A stretch of 16,177 nucleotides of DNA from Clostridia bacterium (GTDB lineage: Bacteria; Bacillota; Clostridia; Christensenellales; Maliibacteriaceae). Where the stretch lies: positions 1-16,177 of the forward strand of contig JAGBGW010000164.1 of NCBI GenBank assembly GCA_017935825.1, in the 5' to 3' direction. Below the pieces are notes generated by a model, which saw only the letters and a list, made by a program, of their open reading frames with translations, searched no databases and was not told the origin of the DNA. The first letter of the stretch is position 1. Each line of letters starts with the position of its first letter. The position numbers were made by a program, and so were the translations under genes. Below, piece by piece: positions 1 to 6,960 of this stretch.

Positions 1-1
1 C

Positions 2-1402
2 GTGAAGTTCATGCTGGAAAGCGGCAAAAAGTCCCCCATGCGTGTGTATGCACTGGTTCCCTCCTGCATCCCCTCCGTTGAAGGCGCAGAAGGCAGCGGC
101 GCAAAGTTCACCGTAAAGGAAGTTGAAGAGCTTCTGGGTGAGGACGGCATCCTTGGTATCGCAGAGGTCATGGACTTCGTTGGCGTCATCAACGACGTTC
201 CCCGTATGCCCGACATCGTGCAGGCAGGTATCGACCGCGGCATGTTCATCCAGGGTCATGCGCCCGGCATCTACAACAAGGAACTGTCCGCATACTTCCT
301 TGCAGGTCCCACCAGCTGCCACGAGAGCCGCGGCGCTGCAGACGTTCGCCAGAAACTTCGCGAAGGCGTTCATGTAAACCTTCAGTCCAGCTCTCTTTCC
401 ATCGGCATGCTGCCCGGTCTGCTTGACGGCACCAAGGGCATGAAGTATACCGACAACGTCTCCATCTGCACCGACGACATCCATGCAGGCGACATTCTGA
501 CCACCGGTCACATCAACCGCGTCATCAAGCATGCTCTTGGTCTTGGCGTAGATCCCGTTGAGGCTCTTCGCTGGGCAACCTATAACCCCGCTCGCGAATA
601 CGGCATCACCGACCTTGGCGCAATCGCTCCCGGTTTTGTTGCAGACATGCAGCTTCTGGACGAGATCGACGGCCGCAACCCCTCCGCAGTATTTGTCGGC
701 GGCAAGCTGATCGTGGAAGACTCCAAGCTGGTTGAAGCTGAGGCTCCCGTATGCAACTACGAGTTCCCCAACACCGTCAACATGCCCCAGATTACCGGCC
801 CCGAAAACTTCATGATGAAGGCACCCGAAGGCTGCGGCGACACCGTGAAGACTCTGGTCATCGTTCCCAATGCAGGCATCCTGTACAAGGCTGAGTATGA
901 AGAACTGCCCGTCAAGGATGGCTACATCGACATCAGCGGCGACGAGAACCTGACCTTCGTTGCACTTTGCAACCGTCACGGCTCCGGCGACATGACTCTT
1001 GCTGTCTATCGTGACTTCGGTCTTGAGAAGGGCGCACTTGCTTCCACCATTTCTCACGACTGCCACAACTTCACCGTTGCTTTCAAGAAGGCAGAAGATG
1101 CTTACGCAGCAGCAGTTGAGCTTGCACGTGTCGGCGGCGGTATCACCGCAATCGAAAACGGCGCACCCATCAGCACGCTGGCACTGCCCGTTGCAGGTCT
1201 TATGAGCACCATGCCCTGCGAAGCAGTTGCAGAGAATGTTGAAAAGACCCAGGCTGCAGTTGCAACCCTTTGCTACGGCAAGGACGGCATGCTGATGAAG
1301 ACCGCAGTTATGGCACTTGCCTGCCTGCCCTGCGTCATGATCACCGATAAGGGCGTCTATGACGGCCTCAACAGCAAGTTCGTTCCCGTATTTGCTGACT
1401 GA
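2..1402 (+). CDS. ade: Adenine deaminase, C-terminal part (5' end outside window)
   Basis: Hydrolyses adenine to hypoxanthine and ammonia in the cytoplasm (purine salvage). The reading frame is open from the window edge, so the N-terminal portion (roughly the first 110-130 residues of a usual 570-600) is missing; the GTG at position 2 is an internal valine, not a start. Amidohydrolase signatures are visible: QGHAPG near residue 85, SCHESRG near 105, the metal-site segment SICTDDIHAGDIL near 155, then GHINRVIKHALGLGVDP and the barrel end LGAIAPGFVAD. The family-specific C-terminal domain follows, with ALCNRHG, STISHDCHN, LPVAGLMS and a final VMITDKGVYDG. Codon choice is strongly biased to C-ending codons, suggesting high expression. 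A strong terminator follows the stop. Identification comes from family motifs remembered, not searched. Confidence 0.93.
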   Translation: MKFMLESGKKSPMRVYALVPSCIPSVEGAEGSGAKFTVKEVEELLGEDGILGIAEVMDFVGVINDVPRMPDIVQAGIDRGMFIQGHAPGIYNKELSAYFLAGPTSCHESRGAADVRQKLREGVHVNLQSSSLSIGMLPGLLDGTKGMKYTDNVSICTDDIHAGDILTTGHINRVIKHALGLGVDPVEALRWATYNPAREYGITDLGAIAPGFVADMQLLDEIDGRNPSAVFVGGKLIVEDSKLVEAEAPVCNYEFPNTVNMPQITGPENFMMKAPEGCGDTVKTLVIVPNAGILYKAEYEELPVKDGYIDISGDENLTFVALCNRHGSGDMTLAVYRDFGLEKGALASTISHDCHNFTVAFKKAEDAYAAAVELARVGGGITAIENGAPISTLALPVAGLMSTMPCEAVAENVEKTQAAVATLCYGKDGMLMKTAVMALACLPCVMITDKGVYDGLNSKFVPVFAD

Positions 1403-1423
1403 GCGAAAATCATAATTTGATTT

Positions 1424-1457
1424 AAAAACGGAAGGTCTGTTGACCTTCCGTTTTTTT
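1424..1457 (+). terminator. Intrinsic terminator after ade
   Basis: A perfect 14-bp inverted repeat (1424-1437 with 1442-1455) has a TGTT loop and ends in a T run (1451-1457). It begins 22 bases after the adenine deaminase stop. The A-rich left arm means it could also work on the minus strand. Confidence 0.93.
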
Positions 1458-1499
1458 GCGGTTAAGATAAAGAAAACGCACTTGAAACGAGGATACAAC

Positions 1500-2825
1500 A
1501 TGAATCAGCATATTAATTTTTGTCCAAAATGCGGCACAAAGCTTCGTACGGTCACACACAGCAATGTTTCGCTGAAAGAATGCGACAATTGCGGCTGGCA
1601 GTATAATACGGTAACGGGAAATGTGGTTCAACTGTCAAAGGATGGCGGCATTTGTCATTTTCCCTGCGTGTGCGGTGCGATGCTGGCGGTGCATGATCCG
1701 GAATTTCAATGCGATACCTCTTGCCCGCATTGCGGCAGAGAATATGTTTTGCCCATTAAGCCCGATCCTGCATGGACGATAGGCATGATCTGCATAGATT
1801 GCGGTCGGGAAAGCAATCTGCCTGCCAATAAAGGGATGGTGGCGGCAACCTGTCCGTATTGCGGCAAAAAGCAGAACGTTGATACCGGCACCTGGCCTCA
1901 GCCGCCTACGAAGATCGTGCACTGTCCCCATTGCAATGGAAAAAATCGTGTGCCGGATATTCAGGCTAAGATTTCCGCAACCTGTGGTCATTGCGGCAGA
2001 AAGTTTATCCCCGGAAAGATACAGAGTGAAACGCCGAAAGCACAACCGAAACAGAATCCTGCGCAAGCACGCATGAATTTTGCGGATTACACTGCGGATA
2101 TTTTGGATCATTGCTCTTCCTATTTTAAGAAACGTGACGATGAAAGCGCCGAATATGTGGAAAGCAAATTGGCGCTGACGCAAACATATATGGGGACGGG
2201 AGAAGTGTCCGACTATCTTGTGCATGGAGTTTTAGGTATGCAGCATCTGATCTGCGCGCTGTATTATACGGAGAATTATTTGCAGTCAAAGAAGGCCTAT
2301 GAACATGCAAAGGAATCTTATGCCGGACAGAAAATCTATTTGGAAAATGTGCGCAATACACTGGATGCGGAACAGATCCGTCAAAATGAAGTGTATAAGC
2401 GACAGGCGTTGATCTTGCAGGCATATGCCATGATCCAGCTGGAAGACTTTGAAGGCGTTATGAACTTGTTTGTTGACGAACCTGTGACACCGCTGATCCT
2501 TGCTTTAACGGGTACAGCTGCAACGCGCATGGCGTATGAATATGAGAACCATGACCAGTATGCATATGTTGGCTATGCATTGCTTAAAGAAATGGATGTT
2601 CATGTGGAAGGACCGTTCAAATGGGTTTATGAGGAAGATGTGTTCCGTGCTGCGTACAGTTTTTTGACGCTGTTGGTAACCAATGCCCATGAGAGCTTCC
2701 CCGGTGAGACAAGAATTCCGCAAAGCAGAACACAGGCACGTGCATATGCGCAGAAAATCTATGATTGGGTGAAAGATCCGCAGCAAAAGCAATGGGCATT
2801 GGAAGATTTACAATCGTATTTATAA
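1500..2825 (+). CDS. Four-zinc-ribbon protein with helical C-terminal domain, function unknown
   Basis: Not recognised as a named family. The 441-residue product has no signal peptide or membrane segment, so it is probably cytoplasmic. Residues 8-165 hold four zinc ribbons: C8/C11 with C28/C31, C56/C58 with C75/C78, C98/C101 with C118/C121, and C142/C145 with C162/C165. In each, the last Cys of the first knuckle and the first Cys of the second are exactly 17 residues apart. After a Gln/Pro/Lys-rich linker (about 174-190) comes a helical region of about 250 residues rich in Tyr, Ala and Leu that may form TPR-like repeats. The ATG at 1500 was chosen because GAGG at 1489-1492 precedes it; an upstream in-frame start would fall in the ade terminator. 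It is monocistronic between two terminators. A role in nucleic-acid or protein binding is a guess from the ribbons only. Confidence 0.85.
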   Translation: MNQHINFCPKCGTKLRTVTHSNVSLKECDNCGWQYNTVTGNVVQLSKDGGICHFPCVCGAMLAVHDPEFQCDTSCPHCGREYVLPIKPDPAWTIGMICIDCGRESNLPANKGMVAATCPYCGKKQNVDTGTWPQPPTKIVHCPHCNGKNRVPDIQAKISATCGHCGRKFIPGKIQSETPKAQPKQNPAQARMNFADYTADILDHCSSYFKKRDDESAEYVESKLALTQTYMGTGEVSDYLVHGVLGMQHLICALYYTENYLQSKKAYEHAKESYAGQKIYLENVRNTLDAEQIRQNEVYKRQALILQAYAMIQLEDFEGVMNLFVDEPVTPLILALTGTAATRMAYEYENHDQYAYVGYALLKEMDVHVEGPFKWVYEEDVFRAAYSFLTLLVTNAHESFPGETRIPQSRTQARAYAQKIYDWVKDPQQKQWALEDLQSYL

Positions 2826-2830
2826 AAAAG

Positions 2831-2862
2831 AAAAGACGCTTTTCCTATGAAAAGCGTCTTTT
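2831..2862. terminator. Bidirectional terminator between the zinc-ribbon gene and thiT
   Basis: A 14-bp perfect stem (2831-2844 with 2849-2862) has a CTAT loop, ends in TTTT on the plus side and is preceded by an A run that becomes T-rich on the minus strand. It lies between the convergent ends at 2825 and 2872, so it can serve both genes. Confidence 0.9.
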
Positions 2863-2871
2863 GTAATATGT

Positions 2872-3501
2872 TTATTTTGTCCGAAGTTTTACTTTTAACT
2901 GATTTGCCATGTGATCGATGGCGGGGATGCATGCGATAAGTACGCAGATGATGATCTCAGGTCCGATGACAAGACCGTTGTAGGCTGCGGAATACACCAC
3001 TGGATTCCAGCCCTCCCATGCATACATGCCGTAGAAGATGAAGCCGGACAAAAACTGCCAGAACCATCTGCCTGCACCTGCAAGCAATACGCCCCAACTA
3101 AGGTGCTTTTTGGAAAAGCCTGCAAGACCCAGCATAGCAAAAGCGAGGATATAGTCCATAATGAGGGACACAGGGTGCATGACGTAGAAATCCTGCAGAA
3201 GCTGAAGAAGACCGTACACCACACCGGCCGCCATACCTGCGGAAGGACCGAATGCATAGGCGTACAGCATCAAAGGCAGCATGCTGCCCGGGGTGATGGA
3301 ACCGCCCTGCGGCATGCGGTAAAGGCGAATGTAGCTTAAAATAAAGCTCAGTGCAATGCACATGGCGCCATAGGTCAGGGCGCGGGTATCCCACTTCTTT
3401 TTGACAAGAAGAAGCAGCAGTCCCAGTGCCACCAGTGCAAACAGCGAGATCCACGTTGCGGTTTTGATCTCCGCAAATTTCTCGAAAATGGTTTCTAACA
3501 T
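2872..3501 (-). CDS. thiT: Energy-coupled thiamine transporter ThiT (ECF S component)
   Basis: Membrane S component that binds thiamine and pairs with the shared ECF module (EcfT and two ATPases, not in this window) for uptake. The 209 residues match the family length and contain about six hydrophobic segments. ThiT-like features include the segment IALSFILSYIRLYRMPQGGS, followed by ITPGSMLPLMLYAYAFGPS, a GVVYGLLQLLQDFY helix, and the aromatic stretch GAGRWFWQFLSGFIFYG. The ATG at 3501 is chosen because a perfect GGAGG lies at 3509-3513; the longer upstream reading frame would run into the regulatory leader. The TPP riboswitch in the 5' leader independently supports the thiamine assignment. 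The gene forms its own transcription unit ending at the shared terminator at 2831-2862. Confidence 0.95.
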   Translation of the reverse strand: MLETIFEKFAEIKTATWISLFALVALGLLLLLVKKKWDTRALTYGAMCIALSFILSYIRLYRMPQGGSITPGSMLPLMLYAYAFGPSAGMAAGVVYGLLQLLQDFYVMHPVSLIMDYILAFAMLGLAGFSKKHLSWGVLLAGAGRWFWQFLSGFIFYGMYAWEGWNPVVYSAAYNGLVIGPEIIICVLIACIPAIDHMANQLKVKLRTK

Positions 3502-3581
3502 CACAATACCTCCATACAACTTATTTTCGCATGGCGCAACAAACGGCATGATCTTGTCGGGTTCGCGATTCCCGTACAATG

Positions 3582-3613
3582 AAAAAAACTTCCGTTTCCC
3601 AACGAAACGAAAG
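3582..3613 (-). terminator. Riboswitch-controlled terminator in the thiT leader
   Basis: On the minus strand a 10-bp stem (3613-3604 with 3598-3589, one G-U pair, 5-base loop) is followed by seven T residues (3588-3582). It lies between the TPP aptamer and the thiT start codon, where a transcription-attenuating expression platform is expected. Confidence 0.87.
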
Positions 3614-3660
3614 CCTGAATTCTTCGGCGCGGCAGGTACCTTGCTTGCCGTCACACCGTT

Positions 3661-3753
3661 TCCGCTTCCCTCCGGTAGGGTTAACTACACAGGTTCAAAG
3701 GGTCAACCGCAAGTGCTTGCGGAATCTCAGCTTTTTCAAGCGCCCCCAGCGAA
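3661..3753 (-). promoter_or_regulatory. TPP riboswitch (THI element) aptamer upstream of thiT
   Basis: Read on the minus strand, the conserved THI-box parts occur in order: GGGGGCGC, then CTGAGA (3730-3725), the CCCTTTGAACCTG block around 3702-3690, and CTACCGGAGGGA near the 3' end. Closing helix P1 can form between TTCGCT (3753-3748) and AGCGGA (3666-3661) with one G-U pair. TPP binding is known to switch such leaders off; here the terminator at 3582-3613 is the likely output. The P1 strand is immediately followed by GAAACGG, which can pair with TCGTTTC in the left arm of the terminator, a possible antiterminator (inference). Confidence 0.95.
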
Positions 3754-3764
3754 TGATTATGATG

Positions 3765-3793
3765 TTGTCGTTTTCAGTATAAAAAGGTATAAT
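3765..3793 (+). promoter_or_regulatory. Promoter of the yfbR-like gene
   Basis: TTGTCG (3765-3770), 17-base spacer, perfect TATAAT (3788-3793). The predicted start near 3800 gives a leader of about 30 bases. It shares its DNA with the divergent thiT promoter. Confidence 0.82.
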
Positions 3794-3804
3794 CACATTG
3801 TCAA
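3776..3804 (-). promoter_or_regulatory. Promoter of thiT
   Basis: On the minus strand there is a perfect TTGACA (3804-3799), a 17-base spacer and TATACT (3781-3776). Transcription would begin around 3769, about 15 bases before the riboswitch. It is interleaved with the plus-strand promoter at 3765-3793. Confidence 0.87.
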
Positions 3805-3830
3805 TCGGTTTTTTTGAAAGGATGAACAAG

Positions 3831-4406
3831 ATGCATCACTTTTTTGCATATATTTCCCGTATGCGCAATATTTTCCGTTGGGGACTGATGAGAAACACCC
3901 ATCCTGAAAACATTGCGGAGCATTCTCTGCAGACGGCGATGATCGCCCATGCCCTTGCTATCATGCATAATAAACTTGGCGGCAGCGTGGATGAAAAAAA
4001 TGTCATGGCACTTGCGCTGTATCACGAAACGGGCGAGGTCATCACAGGTGACCTTCCCACGCCCATCAAGTATTTTGATCCCGACATCCGCGACGCCTAC
4101 AAAAAGGTGGAGCATATTGCAGAACGCAAAATGCTTTCCATGCTGCCTGCGGATTTGCAGCCCCACTATGCGGAATATATTACGGGCGAAGGCAGAAATG
4201 CGGAAGAATGGGCGCTGGTCAAAGCGGCAGACCGTATCTGTGCGTATTTGAAGTGCGTGGAGGAATTGAAGGCAGGCAATATGGAATTTTCCCGTGCAGC
4301 GGAAACGGTGAAAAAATCCATCGATGAGATCGACATTCCTGCGGTCAAGCGCTTTATGGAAGAATTCGTTCCCAGCTTCTCTTTGACGTTGGATGAATTA
4401 AACTGA
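3831..4406 (+). CDS. yfbR: YfbR-type HD-domain 5'-deoxynucleotidase
   Basis: Predicted cytoplasmic metal-dependent nucleotidase that dephosphorylates deoxynucleoside monophosphates. At 191 residues it is close to E. coli YfbR (199). Family motifs are clear: RWGLMRNTHPENIAEHSLQ with first metal ligand H31, then ALYHETGEVITGDLPTP with H65 and E69, and KAADRICAYLKC with D134. The central His-Asp pair of HD proteins reads His65-Glu66 here, a conservative change whose effect is unknown. Start: ATG 3831 has AAAGG at 3817-3821 with 9-base spacing; the in-frame ATG at 3822 directly abuts that AAAGG and is disfavoured. It has its own promoter, divergent from thiT, and no clear terminator before the next gene. 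Confidence 0.88.
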   Translation: MHHFFAYISRMRNIFRWGLMRNTHPENIAEHSLQTAMIAHALAIMHNKLGGSVDEKNVMALALYHETGEVITGDLPTPIKYFDPDIRDAYKKVEHIAERKMLSMLPADLQPHYAEYITGEGRNAEEWALVKAADRICAYLKCVEELKAGNMEFSRAAETVKKSIDEIDIPAVKRFMEEFVPSFSLTLDELN

Positions 4407-4425
4407 ATCCTTTACGCATATTCTA

Positions 4426-4434
4426 TGGTATAAT
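4426..4434 (+). promoter_or_regulatory. Extended -10 promoter of the S41 protease gene
   Basis: TGG directly before TATAAT (4429-4434) fits the TGnTATAAT extended -10 element. No good -35 exists at 16-18 bases; the nearest, TTTACG at 4411, is only 12 bases away. The start codon is 36 bases downstream. Confidence 0.6.
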
Positions 4435-4470
4435 ATTTGCAATGCATCCAATTGTTTGGGAGGCTTTTTG

Positions 4471-5729
4471 ATGGAACAATATGAAAACAAAGGTGTAAAA
4501 AAAGGGCTGGTCATCCTGCTTTGTGTCATCGTTGCGGCGGCATCGTCGCTGGTTACTCTTGCAGGTACGCAGCTTTACCGTACCCATAACGGCGGCTCTT
4601 ACACCGTGTCCAAGGAATATTATGATTTTCTTGTGCGCTATAAGCGCCTCTTTGAGGTGGAAACCATCCTGCAGGATGCCCATCTTTACGATGCGGAGGA
4701 AGAAGACCTGGTCAACTATGCAATCAAAGGTCTGACCGCAGCCTTCGGCGATGTGTACACCACCTATCTGACGCCGCAGGAATATGCCCAGCTGCAGCAG
4801 GACTACGACGGTGAGATGGCAGGCGTGGGCCTTGTCATCGGCACCGACCCCACGGACCTGATGGCGACCATCGTGCGCGTGTATCCCAACACCCCTGCCG
4901 AAGCTGCAGGTGTGCAAAAGGGCGATAAGATCATCGCGGTGGACGGTGAATCCGTACTGGACAGCGAGATTTCCGATATTGCAGCACTGCTGCGCGGTGA
5001 GATCGATACGCAGGTCAGTATGACCGTCATCCGCGGCGGGGAACATGTCACCATCCAGATGACCCGCGGCACTTTCACCATCGATCGCGTCAGCGCCCGT
5101 ATGCTGGAGCATAACATCGGCTACATTCAGGTCACCGAGTTTACGGGCAATGCCCATGACCGCTTTATGGAAGAATTAAATAATCTGACCAGTGCAGGCA
5201 TGAAGGCTTTGATCATCGACCTGCGCGACAACCCCGGCGGCTACCTTGACGATGCCTGCGAGATGGCGGACGTCCTTCTGCCCGAAGGCAAGATCGTCTA
5301 TATGGAAGACCATGCAGGCGAGCAAGAAGTGATCACCTCCGATGCGGATCATATCGATATCCCATCGTTGTGCTGGTCAACGGCAACAGCGCCTCTGCCT
5401 CCGAGATCATGGCAGGTGCACTGCAGGATCATAACTGTGCCACCATCGTCGGCACCACCACTTACGGCAAGGGTCTTGTGCAGATCACGCTGCCCTTCAA
5501 GAGCGACAGCGCGGCGATTAAGTACACCTTTGCCCAGTATTTCACGCCCAACGGCCGCAACATCAACGGCATCGGCATCGAGCCCGACGTTTATATCGAA
5601 CTGGATGCAGAGCTGCTTGAAAACTCCTTCCTGATCACCGACGAGACCGATACCCAGCTTCTGAAAGGCATTGAGATTCTCTGCGGTCAGCTTGGTGTGG
5701 AGCAGGAAGCAGAAACGACCACTGAATAA
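4471..5729 (+). pseudogene. S41 C-terminal processing peptidase (CtpA/CtpB-like), frameshifted
   Basis: Membrane-anchored PDZ protease of the Ctp/Prc type that acts outside the cytoplasm. The N-terminal membrane segment is at about residues 12-32, the PDZ domain at about 110-200 (GVGLVIG, then AEAAGVQKGDKIIAVDGE), and the S41 core begins with IGYIQVTEF and ALIIDLRDNPGG. The frame starting at ATG 4471 (GGGAGG at 4458-4463) leaves the family at about 5361 and ends at 5634 after some 90 unrelated residues. The matching end continues in another frame from about 5361 to 5729 (IVVLVNGNSASASEI, then GTTTYGKGLVQ). Restoring one base gives 419 residues with Ser309, Lys334 and Gln338 as the catalytic triad, the same numbers I recall for B. 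subtilis CtpB. As written, the first product lacks all three. It may be a real mutation or a sequencing error in a C run. Confidence 0.88.
5359..5364 (+). other. Frameshift site in the S41 protease gene
   Basis: The sequence GATATCCCATCG carries three C residues; four would join the two family-matching frames as Asp-Ile-Pro-Ile-Val-Val. The shift is equivalent to loss of one base, in a short homopolymer. No canonical -1 slippery heptamer is present. Confidence 0.8.
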
Positions 5730-5741
5730 GAACAAAAAACT

Positions 5742-5770
5742 TGCGGCTGTGGCTTTGATTCACAGCCGCA
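5742..5770. terminator. Strong hairpin between the protease and GNAT genes, T run only on the minus strand
   Basis: A perfect 10-bp stem (5742-5751 with 5761-5770) has a 9-base loop. On the plus strand it is followed by TGCTTGCATG rather than T residues, so it is a weak terminator for the genes around it. On the minus strand it is followed by AGTTTTTTG and looks like a normal terminator. A 12-base palindrome CATGCTTGCATG (5769-5780) overlaps its right end. Confidence 0.6.
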
Positions 5771-5795
5771 TGCTTGCATGATAAGGAATTTTTAA

Positions 5796-6947
5796 ATGGA
5801 AAACTTTAGGGCTTTGGCAGAGCAACTGCAGAATTTAACTGACCTTTGGGAGCCTTCCGGCTTTACGGGCGTATTTTCTCCCGATGGGGAAGAAATCGAT
5901 GGCTTCTGCAGCGGCTTTGCAGTCCACGATGATGTTTCTTTGGGAGAATATGACAGATTCTACATCTCTCTTCGTGCGCCGTTTTTGCTGGGTTACTGTG
6001 CGTTGCTCTTAAAAGAGAATGGGGAAGAGGCAGACCTTGCACAGCTTGGTGCAAAAGAGCTTTTCTTGATTGAAAAGAAGTATATTTTCGATCCGTTGGG
6101 TATTGATATCGATTTCGATCGCATTGCCGATGCGGATTGCGTGCTGACTGACGGCACGGTGATTTCTGCAAAAGAAGCCAAGACGGATGATGTGATCGCC
6201 GTTTCCTATTGGGACATGCAGGCGATTTTGACTGCCATTGTGCAGGGCAAAGGCTTATCTTTCAAAAGCACCAAGGCGCTTTTGTCCGTGGACAAAGACG
6301 GCAAGGGCATCTGTTTTGAAGCCTTGGGCGGTGTGCTTGTTTCAAGCTGTCAGCATATGGGCTATGCCTGTAATCTGTACTTCGACAAAGCAAGCGGTAT
6401 CAGCTTCCTTCGCATGGAAAACGAACCACAGGCATTTGTGCTGGAAAACGGCGCGTGGACCTATTTCAACAAACAGCTGCGCGAGACGGTTTTGTACGCA
6501 GGGCTTTTTCCCAAGGACGTGCATTTTGTCCGCTACGGTGCAGAAAATATGGATGCTGCCATGGATATTCAGCTTTTGGACGAGCAGCGGCATTTTATCT
6601 TAGATGCACCACGCTGCCTTGCCCGTGCTTACGGCCTGGGCAAAAAGGCAAAGACTTATGTCCTGCGCGAGGGTAAAATTGCCGTCGGTCTTTGCGTGCT
6701 TTTGATCGACAAGGCGGAAGGCCTCTACGAGATCGATGCATTTTTGATCGATCATCGTCTGCAGGGCAAGGGCTATGGCGACCTGATGCTTTCCTGCGCA
6801 GTGGACAAGCTTTGTTCCTATGGTGCAAAGCGCATCATCGTGGGGCTTTCCGCAGATAACGAGGCGGCAAAGTGTCTCTATGCAAAACACGGTTTCCAAG
6901 TCTTTGAAGAAGATGCGGAAGAGATTTTGATGGAATATGTGATTTGA
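5796..6947 (+). CDS. GNAT acetyltransferase with degenerate beta-lactamase-like N-terminal half
   Basis: The 383-residue product is soluble, with no signal peptide. The C-terminal ~110 residues are a GNAT fold: YEIDAFLIDHRLQGKGYGD holds the acetyl-CoA pyrophosphate loop (Q-G-K-G-Y-G), and NEAAKCLYAKHGF is the usual last helix and strand. Substrate is unknown. Residues ~20-230 follow the order of a class C beta-lactamase/PBP-like domain: GFTGVFSPDG, DRFYISLRAPFLLGYCALLL where SxxK would lie, IFDPLGIDI, a helix ending GKGLSFKS, and the late Gly/His segment SCQHMGYACNLYFDKASG. The SxxK lysine is absent, so this half is probably not catalytic (inference). AAGGA at 5783-5787 supports ATG 5796. It lies 13 bases upstream of sdaAB and may be co-transcribed with it. 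GNAT: sure; N-terminal assignment: moderate. Confidence 0.85.
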   Translation: MENFRALAEQLQNLTDLWEPSGFTGVFSPDGEEIDGFCSGFAVHDDVSLGEYDRFYISLRAPFLLGYCALLLKENGEEADLAQLGAKELFLIEKKYIFDPLGIDIDFDRIADADCVLTDGTVISAKEAKTDDVIAVSYWDMQAILTAIVQGKGLSFKSTKALLSVDKDGKGICFEALGGVLVSSCQHMGYACNLYFDKASGISFLRMENEPQAFVLENGAWTYFNKQLRETVLYAGLFPKDVHFVRYGAENMDAAMDIQLLDEQRHFILDAPRCLARAYGLGKKAKTYVLREGKIAVGLCVLLIDKAEGLYEIDAFLIDHRLQGKGYGDLMLSCAVDKLCSYGAKRIIVGLSADNEAAKCLYAKHGFQVFEEDAEEILMEYVI

Positions 6948-6960
6948 AAGGGGATGTCAC

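Noticed and set aside
4411..4434. TTTACG plus TATAAT as a -35/-10 pair before the S41 protease
   Set aside because: The spacer is only 12 bases; the extended -10 element explains the site better.
5353..5370. Programmed -1 ribosomal frameshift in the S41 protease
   Set aside because: No X-XXY-YYZ heptamer is present and no strong downstream hairpin was evident by eye; a lost base in a C run is simpler.
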